From: an uncultured bacterium
Lineage (GTDB): Bacteria; Verrucomicrobiota; Lentisphaeria; Victivallales; UBA1829
Assembly (NCBI GenBank): GCA_902780135.1
Contig: CACZEK010000009.1
Location: 28,196 to 92,195, forward strand
DNA: 64,000 bases
Reading direction: 5' to 3'
Every line of letters begins with the position of its first letter. Within the stretch, counting starts at the first letter, position 1. A program made the translations under genes and the position numbers. Positions 1-9,679 of the stretch are shown one piece after another. The notes under the pieces are model-generated. The model saw only the letters and a program-made list of their open reading frames with translations. It was not told the origin of the DNA and ran no database searches.

Positions 1-1144
<1,144 letters not shown>

Positions 1145-1355
1145 GGCGTTTTTTTCCTGCGAATACCTGATTCCGTATCTTTTTTAGAAAATTCGGGACG
1201 CGTCGCCGCGTCCCGGTCCGTCCCCTTTTTCCCGCCCGCCGAATCCGGGCGGCGCGGCGCAAACGGGAGGCGGAAAAAACACCGTGCGGCGGCTCTTTCC
1301 CCTGTTCGCACACGCGCCATTCGCGCCGGCGCGGGATGTCCGGGACGAGGGAAAC

Positions 1356-2204
1356 TCACTTCGTGATGAAGTAGTTCGGATTCTCTCCGATGTATTCCGA
1401 AAGCGTGTCCCCGTTGATGAAGAAGTAGAAGAGGTCAAACGCCTCGGAAAGGTCCTTCGGCGCAGAGTTTTTCTGCATGTCGAACGTGGACCCGGCGTCG
1501 CTGATGTAGTCGATGATGGCGCACACGCGGCTCTTCTTCAGCATGTCCTGCTCGACGTAGGGAAGCCCGATGTCGCACATGAGGAGCATGTTGTTCTTGC
1601 CCGTGGAGGTGTTCTTCTTCGTGAGGAACGTGATCTTCTTGAGGTCGGAGACCGAGCTGGGCAGCCCGACGAAATTGACGACGATGTCGACCTTGTCGTA
1701 GACCTGGTCGAGCTTTTTCTTCATGATGGCGGCGTCCGTGGGATCCTCCATCCTTTCCTCGCCGGTCTTCTTGTCGGTGCCCATTTCCCCGACGGTCAGG
1801 ACTTCCGTCCAGGTCGCGCCCTTTTCCTCAAGGCGCTTCTGGATCTCTTCCATCACGCGGTAGTTGTCCGACGAGCTGTCGTTGTTGGAGGTCTCGTCGA
1901 TCAGGAACGCGACCGTGGCGCCGTTCTCCTGGAAACGCTCCGCGATATAGGACGCGGCCCTCTCCGCCTTCGCGCACTGGAAGATGCGGGCGTTTTTCGC
2001 AAGACGGGCATCCTCGGATTTTTCGGGGGACACGCAGAATCTGCCGACCACGCCGCCGATCACCATCGCCACGCCGACGAACATGACGATACGGGCATTG
2101 GACTTCGTGTTCTGGTTCTTGATGCCCCAGACCATAACGATAAATCCGACCACCATCACGATGTAGACGGCCAGAATGGGGAGTTCGACGTTTGCGAAAA
2201 TCAT
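1356..2204 (-). CDS. Membrane-anchored protein of unknown function (282 aa)
   Basis: I do not recognise a family. The N-terminus has two hydrophobic segments (about residues 8-28 and 38-58), followed by a soluble region of about 220 residues with alternating helical and strand-like segments ('VAFLIDET', 'VDIVVNFVGLPS', 'NNMLLMCDIGLP'). That pattern looks like a Rossmann-like or periplasmic-binding-like fold, but this is only an impression. A good promoter lies 80-110 bp upstream (TTGAAA, 16 bp, TATATT). The coding sequence is less G+C-rich than its neighbours. It lies upstream of clpC on the same strand with a gap of about 210 bp, so it is not clearly in the same transcript. Confidence 0.75.
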   Translation of the reverse strand: MIFANVELPILAVYIVMVVGFIVMVWGIKNQNTKSNARIVMFVGVAMVIGGVVGRFCVSPEKSEDARLAKNARIFQCAKAERAASYIAERFQENGATVAFLIDETSNNDSSSDNYRVMEEIQKRLEEKGATWTEVLTVGEMGTDKKTGEERMEDPTDAAIMKKKLDQVYDKVDIVVNFVGLPSSVSDLKKITFLTKKNTSTGKNNMLLMCDIGLPYVEQDMLKKSRVCAIIDYISDAGSTFDMQKNSAPKDLSEAFDLFYFFINGDTLSEYIGENPNYFITK

Positions 2205-2502
2205 ATTGCTTGACTCCTTATGAGCTGGTTTCAGCGCGCGGGCGAACGCGCGCCGTATTTTTTTGAAAAAAGACTATACAAGAGCAATATATCATACTTT
2301 TGGCCGCTTTCAACCTTTTTTCCCTTTTTTCTCGGCAAAAAAGCCGTTTGTCCAGCCGGGAAAGGCGGCAGGCGTCCCCCTCCGGCAAAAAAGATTTTCC
2401 GGCGGAAACGCGGCAGGGACAGGAGATGACCCGTATTCGCCCGCCGCCGGGATCGTTTCTCTCCGGGGAGAGCGAGGGGGACGAAAGGCAGGCAAGAAAG
2501 AA
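2205..2502. other. Intergenic stretch with the promoter for the unknown membrane protein
   Basis: About 300 bp without a gene. It holds the minus-strand promoter at 2286-2313 and several A/T runs, including the short hairpin CGGC-A6-GCCG near 2335. Nothing else is recognised. Confidence 0.5.
2286..2313 (-). promoter_or_regulatory. Sigma70-type promoter for the 1356-2204 gene
   Basis: On the minus strand, -35 TTGAAA (2308-2313), a 16-bp spacer and -10 TATATT (2286-2291). It matches the promoter form repeated across this window and sits about 80 bp upstream of the start codon. Confidence 0.65.
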
Positions 2503-3582
2503 TCAGCGGGCGAGTTTTTCGAGGGACCGGGCGAGGGCGATCTGGGTGCGCGCGCGGTCGAGGTTGTGGCCGGGGCGCGCCGTCTTGAAATACCGGTCGC
2601 CGTCGAGGTAGTCGGAGAGGAACCGCACGGCGAGCTCGAACGTGATGACGGCGCCGGCGACGGGCATGAGCTTGATCTCCTGATCGGTGAGGTAGCCGTC
2701 GAACCCCGCCAGGAAGCCTTCGGCGCAGGCGTCGTACATGTCGCGGCGGGCTTCCAGTTTTTCGAGTTTCCCGGCGTCCTCGCGGGCGGGATTCGCCGCT
2801 ACGCGCACGAGGTCGCCGAAGTCGTACAGCGCGAGTCCGGGCATCACGGTGTCGAGGTCGACCACGCAGACCGCCTCGCCCGTGGCGGTGTCCAGCATCA
2901 CGTTGTTGATCTTCGTGTCGTTGTGGGTGATGCGCTCCGGGATCAGCCCGGCGGCGAACGCGTCCGTGACGAGCGGCGCGAGGTGGCGCATGGCGTTGAG
3001 TTCGGCGAGTTCCCGCGCGGCGGAGGCGGCGCGCCCGAGGCGGTCCTCCGATGCGATAACGTCCAGCGCGCGCAGACGCGCCGGGGTGTCGTGGAACGCC
3101 GGAATGGTCTCCTGAAGGCGCGGCGGGGGCAGGTCGGAGAGGTCGCGGGCGAACCGGGCGAACGCGAACGACGCGGTCCGCGCCTGGGCGGGCTCCCGCA
3201 CGGCGTCGACCGTATGCGCGCCTTCGACCATGCGGTAGCACCGCCAGCACGCGCCGGATTCGTCGAACGTGCACGGCTTCGCGTCCTTCGTCGGGACCAC
3301 GGTCAGCACGCGCCGCCCGGCGTCCGGCAGGATCGCATATTTCTCCCTCAGATGCCGCGTCACGCGCACGATGTTGTCCATCACGGCGAGCGGGTCCGGG
3401 AAGACGTGGGGATTGATGCGCTGGAGGACGAACCGCACGTACGCGTCGGACGCGGGCTTCTCGACCGTCAGCGCGAAGGTGTCGTTGATATGCCCGCTGC
3501 CGAACGCCGCCGCGGAAACGACGCGTCCGCCGAGCTCGAAACGAGCGGCGGATTCCAGCGCGGCGCGGTCGGAAACGGGCAT
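2503..3582 (-). CDS. nahK: N-acetylhexosamine 1-kinase-like phosphotransferase (NahK family)
   Basis: An APH-fold kinase predicted to phosphorylate the anomeric hydroxyl of GlcNAc or GalNAc with ATP, giving the sugar 1-phosphate. It has 359 aa, the same size as bifidobacterial NahK. It shares from memory the motifs 'GSGHINDTF' (28-36), 'FVLQRINPHVFPD' (51-63), the catalytic loop 'HNDTKINN' (220-227) and the metal-binding 'VVDLDTVMPG' (240-249). The gene follows a sugar nucleotidyltransferase with a 25-bp gap, in an operon headed by a ROK protein. This context fits salvage of amino sugars from mucin or milk-type glycans. The exact substrate cannot be told from the sequence. Confidence 0.75.
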   Translation of the reverse strand: MPVSDRAALESAARFELGGRVVSAAAFGSGHINDTFALTVEKPASDAYVRFVLQRINPHVFPDPLAVMDNIVRVTRHLREKYAILPDAGRRVLTVVPTKDAKPCTFDESGACWRCYRMVEGAHTVDAVREPAQARTASFAFARFARDLSDLPPPRLQETIPAFHDTPARLRALDVIASEDRLGRAASAARELAELNAMRHLAPLVTDAFAAGLIPERITHNDTKINNVMLDTATGEAVCVVDLDTVMPGLALYDFGDLVRVAANPAREDAGKLEKLEARRDMYDACAEGFLAGFDGYLTDQEIKLMPVAGAVITFELAVRFLSDYLDGDRYFKTARPGHNLDRARTQIALARSLEKLAR

Positions 3583-3607
3583 GAGGTTTTCTCCGGCAGA
3601 AACGGGC

Positions 3608-4516
3608 TCAGGCGAGCAGAGGCGAAGGATACACGCCGGATTCGACCAGCGCGGCGATGCCCGCCTGCACGCGCGGCTTGTCCTCGCGGTAGGTCACGCC
3701 CAGCCAGGAATCCTGACTTTCGAGGATGCCGACGGATGCGCGCCCCGCTTCGATCATGGAGGCGACGGCGGCGGGGAGATAGAACTCGGATTTGAGTTCG
3801 TTTCCGTGTTCGCGCAGGAAGTCCTCGAAGAGCCCGCGCAGGCCGTCGAACAGCGACGGCATAAAGCCCCAGAAGTTCATGGAGACGATCTCGCCGCCGG
3901 TGAACGCGAGCTTCGCGCCGTTTTCATCGACCGCGACCGCGCCGTCCGCTCCGTCCGGCTCGATCTTCGTGCGCTCGGCAACTTCCTTCAGCGTGCCGTC
4001 CGGGTTCGCCGTGCAGACGCCGCGCGAGACGGAGCCGAACTTGGAAAGGGTGTTGCGGAGCGGGTAACCGACCATGAAATGACGTCCAGGATCGGCGTTT
4101 TCCGCCAGCGCCTTCCCGAGCTGAACGAATCCGCTGCGCCCGTAGAAGTCGTCCGCATTGATGGCGGCGAACGGCCCGGCGATCTTGTCGGCGGCGCAGA
4201 GCACGGCGTGCCCGGTGCCCCACGGTTTCTGCCTGCCTTCGGGGACGCCGTGCCCGGCGGGCAGGGCGTTCAGCTCCTGGAACGCGTATTCCACGGCGAT
4301 GCGCTTTTCCCACTTCGCGCCGACCGCCTCGCGGAACGCCTGTTCGATGTCGCGCCGGATCACGAACACGACCTTGTTGAACCCGCCCTGCATGGCGTCG
4401 TGGATGGAATAATCGAGGATGATCTCGCCGTTCGGGCCGACCGGGTCGATCTGCTTGAGCCCGCCGTAGCGGCTCCCCATTCCGGCGGCAAGCACCATCA
4501 GCGTCATTTCTTTCAT
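3608..4516 (-). CDS. Sugar-1-phosphate nucleotidyltransferase (302 aa)
   Basis: A GT-A-fold NTP transferase. The N-terminal loop 'LAAGMGSRYGGLKQ' (9-22) is the nucleotide-binding signature, 'WGTGHAVLCA' is the base-recognition region and 'INADDFYG' carries the metal-binding aspartates. It probably converts the sugar 1-phosphate made by the downstream kinase (2503-3582) to a UDP-sugar. No acetyltransferase or beta-helix domain is attached. It lies second in the ROK-nucleotidyltransferase-kinase operon, 46 bp after the ROK gene. The family assignment is firm; the substrate is inferred from the operon. Confidence 0.8.
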   Translation of the reverse strand: MKEMTLMVLAAGMGSRYGGLKQIDPVGPNGEIILDYSIHDAMQGGFNKVVFVIRRDIEQAFREAVGAKWEKRIAVEYAFQELNALPAGHGVPEGRQKPWGTGHAVLCAADKIAGPFAAINADDFYGRSGFVQLGKALAENADPGRHFMVGYPLRNTLSKFGSVSRGVCTANPDGTLKEVAERTKIEPDGADGAVAVDENGAKLAFTGGEIVSMNFWGFMPSLFDGLRGLFEDFLREHGNELKSEFYLPAAVASMIEAGRASVGILESQDSWLGVTYREDKPRVQAGIAALVESGVYPSPLLA

Positions 4517-4562
4517 GTTTCGGACTCCTGTTTATGTGAGGTTGATTTTTATTGAGTCAAGT

Positions 4563-5972
4563 TCAGATTTCCGGGAGCGTGGCGGCCGCGACCGCCTGCC
4601 CGTGCCGCCGCATGGAGTCGTCCGGCACGGAGACTCTCGTTTCCAGTTCGGGGAAGACGTCGGCAAGGATGCGATTCGCCTCGCGGCAGATCAGGTCGCC
4701 GCCGGCGCCGCTGGTCACGCGGCCCATGATGACGGCGGTCCCGATGACCGGGTAGAATTCGCGGAAGCCCGCGACCGTGTACCCGAACGCCGTCCCGATG
4801 CTGCGGAAGACGTTCAGCGCGCGTTCGTCGCCCTGTTCCGCGAGCGCCTGGATCTCCAGCAGGATCTGAGGCAGCGGCATGTCCGGGGCAAAAGCCAGCC
4901 CGGCGGCGGCCGCCAGACGCGCCGCGCCCTGCTGGGAGAAATAGTTCACGCCGCATCCATGGTCGCCGCTCCATTCGTCGCGCGGAGCGGACGCGGACTC
5001 GTCCACAGGCACGAACGCCAGCTCGTTGAGGCGGCCCGTGATGCAGCCCGCGCCGTTCACATACCCGCCCGCCATGCTGCTGCCGAACGACACCCCGAGG
5101 ATGCCGTTGCGGCCGAGCTGGACCGAGGCGGCGAGCGCGGCGGCCTCCCCGTCGTTCACGACCGCGAACGGCACGCCGTGCCAGTCCTCACGGACGAACT
5201 CGAAAACGGGCGCGGCGTCCTGTTCGAACCGGTCCGCGGGGACGCTGCGGAAAAGCGACGCCATGCGCACGCGGTTGTTGATGTACACGCCGGCTGCGCT
5301 GCCGCCGATGGCGTCGACGCGCGGCAGATGGGCGGCGGCACGGCGGATGGAGTCGTTGATGCCCGCGCGGTGCCAGGCGGGATCGGGCTGTCTGGATGGA
5401 TCCCACGCGACTTCTTCGGAAAAAACGACCTTGCCGTCCTGCACGGCGGCGCATTTGCGGTCGCTCGCGCCGAGGTCGAACCCCACGCGGCAGCCGTCGA
5501 AATGCCGTCCCATGCCGTTCTGCGGCTCGCATGCCGCCGGGGCGTCTTCGTACGGGACGGACTCCACGGCGAGCGGCGTTTCGTATATTTTCGTCATGGC
5601 GGCATAGTCGAACGCGCGTTCGCCGTCCGGCGCATAGGTCTTCGCAAGCTCAACCGCGATCTCATCCGGGCTCGCGACAATGATCCGGCTGCCACCGGCG
5701 ATCCACAGCAGGCTTTTCACGAGGCGTTCCGCATGGCGCACGTTCGCCGCGGACTCCGCCGCATCCGGGCTGCCGTATACGACGGTCTCCGCCGAAACGA
5801 CCTGCCCGGACGGCGTCGCGACGGCGAGCTTCAGCGGCGCGGCGCGGCCCGACGCCCGGACGGCGTCGCGGAAGAAACGGCGCTCCAGCGCCGCCGGACG
5901 GAATCCGGGCTCGAGACAAGGAAGCGGAAAACCGCCTTTTCCTCCGCCGTACGGCGTTTCCTGTTTTGCCAT
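4563..5972 (-). CDS. ROK-family (sugar kinase/ASKHA) protein, 469 aa
   Basis: First gene of the amino-sugar operon. The C-terminal 300 residues have the ASKHA phosphate-1 motif 'VGFDLGASDRK', the 'AVVNDGEAAALA' segment with the catalytic-type Asp, and 'LGVSFGSSMAGG' as phosphate-2. It also carries about 165 residues at the N-terminus that standard ROK kinases lack, and I do not see the usual ROK zinc motif CxCGxxGC. It may be a kinase or a sugar-sensing protein. I chose the ATG at 5972 (MAKQET) because AGAGGT lies eight bases upstream; an in-frame ATG 18 bp earlier has no such site. A promoter lies at 6009-6037. Confidence 0.65.
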   Translation of the reverse strand: MAKQETPYGGGKGGFPLPCLEPGFRPAALERRFFRDAVRASGRAAPLKLAVATPSGQVVSAETVVYGSPDAAESAANVRHAERLVKSLLWIAGGSRIIVASPDEIAVELAKTYAPDGERAFDYAAMTKIYETPLAVESVPYEDAPAACEPQNGMGRHFDGCRVGFDLGASDRKCAAVQDGKVVFSEEVAWDPSRQPDPAWHRAGINDSIRRAAAHLPRVDAIGGSAAGVYINNRVRMASLFRSVPADRFEQDAAPVFEFVREDWHGVPFAVVNDGEAAALAASVQLGRNGILGVSFGSSMAGGYVNGAGCITGRLNELAFVPVDESASAPRDEWSGDHGCGVNYFSQQGAARLAAAAGLAFAPDMPLPQILLEIQALAEQGDERALNVFRSIGTAFGYTVAGFREFYPVIGTAVIMGRVTSGAGGDLICREANRILADVFPELETRVSVPDDSMRRHGQAVAAATLPEI

Positions 5973-6008
5973 GCTGACCTCTTTTCCCATTATTTACAAT
6001 ACAGAAAT

Positions 6009-6037
6009 ACAATACACGCGCGTCCCGGTTTTTTCAA
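6009..6037 (-). promoter_or_regulatory. Promoter of the ROK-nucleotidyltransferase-NahK operon
   Basis: Minus strand: -35 TTGAAA (6032-6037), 17-bp spacer, -10 TATTGT (6009-6014). It is back to back with the divergent promoter at 6046-6073, only 8 bp separating the two -35 boxes. Confidence 0.6.
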
Positions 6038-6045
6038 GCATCGTT

Positions 6046-6073
6046 TTGAATTTCCACGGGATGATGCTATATT
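6046..6073 (+). promoter_or_regulatory. Promoter of the DUF362/ferredoxin gene
   Basis: -35 TTGAAT (6046-6051), 16-bp spacer, -10 TATATT (6068-6073), about 40 bp upstream of the start codon. Confidence 0.7.
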
Positions 6074-6114
6074 AAGATTTTCCGGAAAAGCACGCAAAAC
6101 CAGGAATCCATCCC

Positions 6115-7350
6115 ATGGCAGAAGAACCGACAACATCCGGCGCGCCGCATTCTACCGCCGACCGGCGGGAAAAGATACGGCTGGCGTTCGCGCCCTGCGC
6201 CGACTACACGCCGCAGGCTCTGCGCCCCGCGCTGGAACACGTCCTGCAGCCGCAGATCGAAGCGGCGGGCGGCGTCTCCGGCAAGTCCGTGATGCTGAAG
6301 CCCAATCTGCTGGCGTGGCGGCGGGACAACGACCCGCAGGCGGTAAACCCGCGGTTCATCGTCGAGACGGCGAAGGTCTTCCTGGACGCCGGGGCGTCGC
6401 GGGTCGCCATTTTGGAGAATCCCGCCGTTCAGACCGCGCCGCAGGTGCTCCGCGCCATGGGGATCGCCGACGAGCTGAAGGCGCTCGGCGTCGCGTCCGC
6501 CAATTTCACGGACTACCGGAAACAGCCCCCGCTGGACGCCGTCTGCTTCCGCAATCTGGAGATCGCCAACGAGTTCCGCGAATACGATTTCGTCGCCGAC
6601 CTCGCGAAAGCCAAGACGCACGGCATGATGACCCTCACCTTCTGCGTCAAAAACCTCTTCGGGCTCGTCAACGGCGGCGACCGCCTCGCCTGGCACCTCG
6701 CCGTCGGGCGCGACTACGACAAGTTCGCCGACATGCTGCTCGACCTCTATCTCGTCGTGCGCCCGGCGTTCAACCTGCTCGACGCCGTCACCTGCATGGA
6801 GGGCAACGGACCCGGCGCGGGGACTCCGGCGGACCGGCATTTCGTCGCGGGCGGCACGGACGCGCTCGCGCTCGACGCCGTCGCGGCGCGGGTCCTCGGC
6901 GTCGATCCCGACACTCTGCACATCGTCAAACGCGCAAAGGCGCGCGGTCTGTTCCCCGCGCCGGAAACGGTCGGGAATCCCGGCCCGCTGCCCGTCTGCG
7001 AACCGCTGGCGCTCCCGGACCGCCCCGTCATGGACATGGCGCAGATGCACCTCGGCGTCGGCATCCCGAAATGGGCGCAGAAGCCGCTCTACAGGCTGAT
7101 GGTCGTGAATCCGAGGCTCGACCCGTCGAAATGCGTCGGGTGCGGCGTCTGCGTGAAGATGTGCCCGCCGAAGTCGCTGAAGCTTTCCGGCGGGAAACCC
7201 GCCTTCGACCTCCCGCACTGCATCCGGTGTTTCTGCTGCCAGGAACACTGCCCGAAAGGCGCGATCGAACCGCGGATGACGCGGACGATGCGGTTCGTGA
7301 AGGCGGTCGACCGTCTGTTCCGCGGGGGCCGGGCGGCAAAAAGCAAATAA
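6115..7350 (+). CDS. DUF362 domain protein with C-terminal 2[4Fe-4S] ferredoxin domain
   Basis: Residues about 20-290 match the DUF362 family ('VMLKPNLLAWRR', 'ADLAKAKTHGMMTLTFCVKNLFG', 'LDAVTCMEGNGPGAGTP'). The last 80 residues hold two clustered Cys motifs, 'CVGCGVCVKMCP' and 'CIRCFCCQEHCP', typical of a bacterial 2[4Fe-4S] ferredoxin. No signal peptide is visible, so it is cytoplasmic. The biochemical role of DUF362 proteins is not settled; a redox role is likely. It has its own promoter and is monocistronic, lying between a divergent sugar operon and the ribosomal cluster. Confidence 0.85.
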   Translation: MAEEPTTSGAPHSTADRREKIRLAFAPCADYTPQALRPALEHVLQPQIEAAGGVSGKSVMLKPNLLAWRRDNDPQAVNPRFIVETAKVFLDAGASRVAILENPAVQTAPQVLRAMGIADELKALGVASANFTDYRKQPPLDAVCFRNLEIANEFREYDFVADLAKAKTHGMMTLTFCVKNLFGLVNGGDRLAWHLAVGRDYDKFADMLLDLYLVVRPAFNLLDAVTCMEGNGPGAGTPADRHFVAGGTDALALDAVAARVLGVDPDTLHIVKRAKARGLFPAPETVGNPGPLPVCEPLALPDRPVMDMAQMHLGVGIPKWAQKPLYRLMVVNPRLDPSKCVGCGVCVKMCPPKSLKLSGGKPAFDLPHCIRCFCCQEHCPKGAIEPRMTRTMRFVKAVDRLFRGGRAAKSK

Positions 7351-7389
7351 AACAGGAATGACGCATTTTTATTTTTTTCCGTCCCGGAG

Positions 7390-7422
7390 CGAAAAAAATC
7401 AAAAAAAATTGCGATTTTTTCG
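7390..7422 (+). terminator. A/T-rich inverted repeat, possible terminator
   Basis: CGAAAAAAATC (7390-7400) pairs with GATTTTTTCG (7413-7422), with one bulged A. It lies 40 bp after the DUF362 stop codon and just ahead of the ribosomal promoter. The stem is weak because it is A/T-rich. Confidence 0.35.
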
Positions 7423-7431
7423 GAAACGGAC

Positions 7432-7460
7432 TGGAAAAAGACGGAATGAGAAGGTATATT
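7432..7460 (+). promoter_or_regulatory. Promoter of the rplV-secY ribosomal operon
   Basis: -10 TATATT (7455-7460) in the context GGTATATTATTAA, with a weak -35 TGGAAA (7432-7437) at 17 bp. It is the only promoter-like sequence ahead of rplV, 240 bp upstream. Confidence 0.55.
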
Positions 7461-7524
7461 ATTAACTCTGTTTGCCGCGGAAAAGGCGGCGGCAGCCCAA
7501 TTTGCTGTTCTATGCGATCCTTGC

Positions 7525-7557
7525 CCGGGGACACTCAGCCAAGCTGAAAATGCCCGG
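7525..7557 (+). promoter_or_regulatory. Nested hairpin in the ribosomal operon leader
   Basis: Outer stem CCGGG (7525-7529)/CCCGG (7553-7557) and inner stem TCAGC (7535-7539)/GCTGA (7543-7547), separated by matched 5-nt internal loops. Ribosomal operons often carry autoregulatory leader structures of this kind. No known class was matched. Confidence 0.35.
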
Positions 7558-7699
7558 TATCAGACGCGGCGGACGGCGAGCTCCATTGGAAACCCGTTCC
7601 GGGTCTTGCGGTGCATTGTGCCGCGGGGTCCGGGATGCTCAAATACATACAATTCGCTCTATCTTCAACCCAAAACCATAACAACAAAGCGAGAACAAC

Positions 7700-8029
7700 A
7701 TGGAAGTTCGGGCAGTAACAAGGTATGTCCGCATTGCTCCGTCCAAGGGTATGGATTTCTCCCGGGTCATCCAGGGAAAGCCCTACGCCGAGGCGCTTGC
7801 GATCGCGGAACTTTCCCCGAGAAAGGCCGCCAAGCTGTTCGCCAAGACGCTCAAGTGCGCCAAGGCGGCCGCAGCCGAAAGCGGAATGAACGAAGCGTCC
7901 CTGATGGTCAAAACCGCAGTCGCGGACCCCGGTCCGATGCTGAAGCGGTTCCGTCCGAAGGCACGCGGCATGGCGGGCAGAATCCGCAAACGCATGAGCC
8001 ACTTCACGGTGGTTCTTACCGACGACTGA
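7700..8029 (+). CDS. rplV: 50S ribosomal protein L22
   Basis: 109 aa. It has the L22 pattern: an N-terminal 'YVRIAPSK' strand and 'LSPRKAAKLFAKTLKCAKAAA', then the C-terminal extended hairpin 'RPKARGMAGRIRKRMSHFTVVL' lining the exit tunnel. It is the first gene of this cluster. The genes normally upstream (rpsJ to rpsS) are absent here and a DUF362 gene takes their place. rpsC follows after 17 bp. Confidence 0.95.
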   Translation: MEVRAVTRYVRIAPSKGMDFSRVIQGKPYAEALAIAELSPRKAAKLFAKTLKCAKAAAAESGMNEASLMVKTAVADPGPMLKRFRPKARGMAGRIRKRMSHFTVVLTDD

Positions 8030-8046
8030 GATGAAAGGAAGTCACA

Positions 8047-8748
8047 GTGGGACAAAAAATTAATCCAATCGGGCTCAGACTTGCCCTGAACAAGAATTGG
8101 TGCTCCCGTTGGTTCGCCCGCAAGGACAACTTCGGGACGTGGCTTCACGAAGACCGCAAGGTCCGCACCTTCATCAAGAAGAACTACAATCAGGCTGCGA
8201 TCTCCAACATCCTGATCGAACGCTACTTCAACCGCGTTCGCACGACCATCTTCGCTGCCCGTCCGGGCGTGCTCCTGGGCAAAAAGGGCGGCAAGGACGC
8301 CGAGATCGACAGACTGCGCGACGAAGTGAGCAAGCTGCTCGACAAGGGGCAGGAGCTCATCGTCGACGTCATCGAGGTCAAGCAGCCCGAGACCAACGCC
8401 CAGCTGGTCGCCGAAAACGTGGCGGCCCAGCTCGAACGCCGCATCGGCTTCCGCCGCGCCATGAAGAAGGCCATCCAGACCGCCATGGAACTCGGCGCCG
8501 AAGGCGTCAAAATCCAGTGCTCCGGCCGCCTCGGCGCCGCGGAACTGGCCCGCACGGAAACCTACAAGGAAGGGCGCACGCCGCTTCAGACCCTGAAGGC
8601 TTTCATCGATTACGGATTCACCGAAGCCAACACGACCGCCGGCAAAATCGGCGTGAAGGTTTGGATCTGCCACAAGGAACTCACGGAGGAAATGCAAAAT
8701 GCCGTTAATGCCAAAAAGAGTAAAGCACAGAAAGGTGCAGCGCGGTAA
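8047..8748 (+). CDS. rpsC: 30S ribosomal protein S3
   Basis: 233 aa starting at GTG ([12 protein letters not shown]). It has the N-terminal S3 domain, the type 2 KH motif '[19 protein letters not shown]' and the C-terminal domain '[19 protein letters not shown]'. GTG is supported by AAAGGA 8-13 bases upstream. Its last 50 bp overlap rplP in a different frame. Confidence 0.95.
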   Translation: MGQKINPIGLRLALNKNWCSRWFARKDNFGTWLHEDRKVRTFIKKNYNQAAISNILIERYFNRVRTTIFAARPGVLLGKKGGKDAEIDRLRDEVSKLLDKGQELIVDVIEVKQPETNAQLVAENVAAQLERRIGFRRAMKKAIQTAMELGAEGVKIQCSGRLGAAELARTETYKEGRTPLQTLKAFIDYGFTEANTTAGKIGVKVWICHKELTEEMQNAVNAKKSKAQKGAAR

Positions 8749-9118
8749 TAACGCCGGGCTGTCCCAACGCTGCAACAAACTGGATTTCGGCGATTTCGGA
8801 TTGCAGACGTTTGAGCGCGGCTTCCTGACCGCCGCCCAGATCGAAGCCGCCCGTGTCGCGATCACCCGCCATATGAAACGCCGCGGCCAGGTGTGGATCC
8901 GCCTGTTCCCGTACAAGCCCTGCACGAAGAAGCCCCTGGAAGTCCGTATGGGCAAGGGCAAAGGCAACGTCGAATACTGGGTCGCCCCGGTTCAGCCCGG
9001 CCGCATGCTCTTCGAGATCTCCGGCTGCTCCGAGACCCTCGCGAAAGAGGCGATGAGCCTCGCCGCTTCCAAGCTCCCGATCCGCTGCCGCTTCGTCTCC
9101 CGGATCCCGGCTGTCTAA
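8699..9118 (+). CDS. rplP: 50S ribosomal protein L16
   Basis: 139 aa, [16 protein letters not shown] at the start, with '[12 protein letters not shown]' and the '[10 protein letters not shown]' segment typical of L16. It binds 23S rRNA near the peptidyl transferase centre. GGAGGA at 8685-8690 supports the ATG at 8699; an alternative ATG is at 8708. Either way it overlaps the end of rpsC by 40-50 bp. Confidence 0.95.
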   Translation: MPLMPKRVKHRKVQRGNNAGLSQRCNKLDFGDFGLQTFERGFLTAAQIEAARVAITRHMKRRGQVWIRLFPYKPCTKKPLEVRMGKGKGNVEYWVAPVQPGRMLFEISGCSETLAKEAMSLAASKLPIRCRFVSRIPAV

Positions 9119-9136
9119 TGTGAGGAAGGACCTGTC

Positions 9137-9358
9137 ATGAAAAACAAAAAATCTGTCAACAAGGCCATGAAGCAGATCCGCGAACTTTCCCAGGACGAAC
9201 TCGTCGCCCGCGACGGTGAACTCCGCAAGGAAAAGTTCCTCCTCCGCGCCCAGGCCAAATCCGGTCAGCTCGAAAGCCCGGCCAAGATCCGCACCGCCCG
9301 CCGCAACCTCGCCCGGGTGATGACCGAACTCAACAAACGCGCTTCGGCCGGCAAATAA
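9137..9358 (+). CDS. rpmC: 50S ribosomal protein L29
   Basis: 73 aa, helical hairpin with 'LVARDGELRKEKFLLRAQ' and 'IRTARRNLARVMTELNKR', the standard L29 core. It lies between rplP and rpsQ as usual, with AGGAAGGA upstream of the ATG. Confidence 0.93.
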   Translation: MKNKKSVNKAMKQIRELSQDELVARDGELRKEKFLLRAQAKSGQLESPAKIRTARRNLARVMTELNKRASAGK

Positions 9359-9370
9359 GGAATACCTGAA

Positions 9371-9664
9371 ATGGACGAAACCATTAAGACTGATACCGCT
9401 GCCGCAGCCGTCGTGCGCGGCCACCGGAAAACGCGCGTCGGAAACGTCATCAGCGACGCCCAGAACAAGACGATCGTCGTCGAGATCGTGACGCGTTCCG
9501 CGCATCCCCGGTACAAGAAGGTCGTCAAGAGCCACGTCCGCTATGCGGCTCACGACGAGAACAACGAAGCGAAAGTCGGCGACCAGGTCATGATCGCGGA
9601 GACCCGCCCCCTGAGCAAGACCAAGCACTGGCGCCTGGTCAAAATCATCAGCCGCAGCGAATGA
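9371..9664 (+). CDS. rpsQ: 30S ribosomal protein S17
   Basis: 97 aa, an OB-fold protein that binds 16S rRNA. Motifs include 'KTRVGNVISDAQNKTIVVEI', 'HPRYKKVVK' and 'VGDQVMIAETRPLSKTKHW'. It has about ten extra N-terminal residues compared with E. coli S17. Confidence 0.94.
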   Translation: MDETIKTDTAAAAVVRGHRKTRVGNVISDAQNKTIVVEIVTRSAHPRYKKVVKSHVRYAAHDENNEAKVGDQVMIAETRPLSKTKHWRLVKIISRSE

Positions 9665-9679
9665 GAGGAGACTTGAACC

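Larger units (their letters stand above)
7351..7699. other. Intergenic region and long 5' leader of the ribosomal operon
   Basis: 349 bp with no gene. It contains an A/T-rich inverted repeat (7390-7422), the ribosomal promoter (7432-7460) and a leader of about 235 nt with nested hairpins at 7525-7557. Confidence 0.6.

Noticed and set aside
1145..1355. Terminator CCGCCCG-7 nt-CGGGCGG near 1235-1255 on the minus strand
   Set aside because: The stem is good but the run after it is GAAAAAGGGG, not T-rich, so it is not supported as a terminator.
7461..7699. tRNA gene in the ribosomal leader
   Set aside because: Hairpins are present but there is no cloverleaf, no T-loop GTTCRA and no acceptor pairing.
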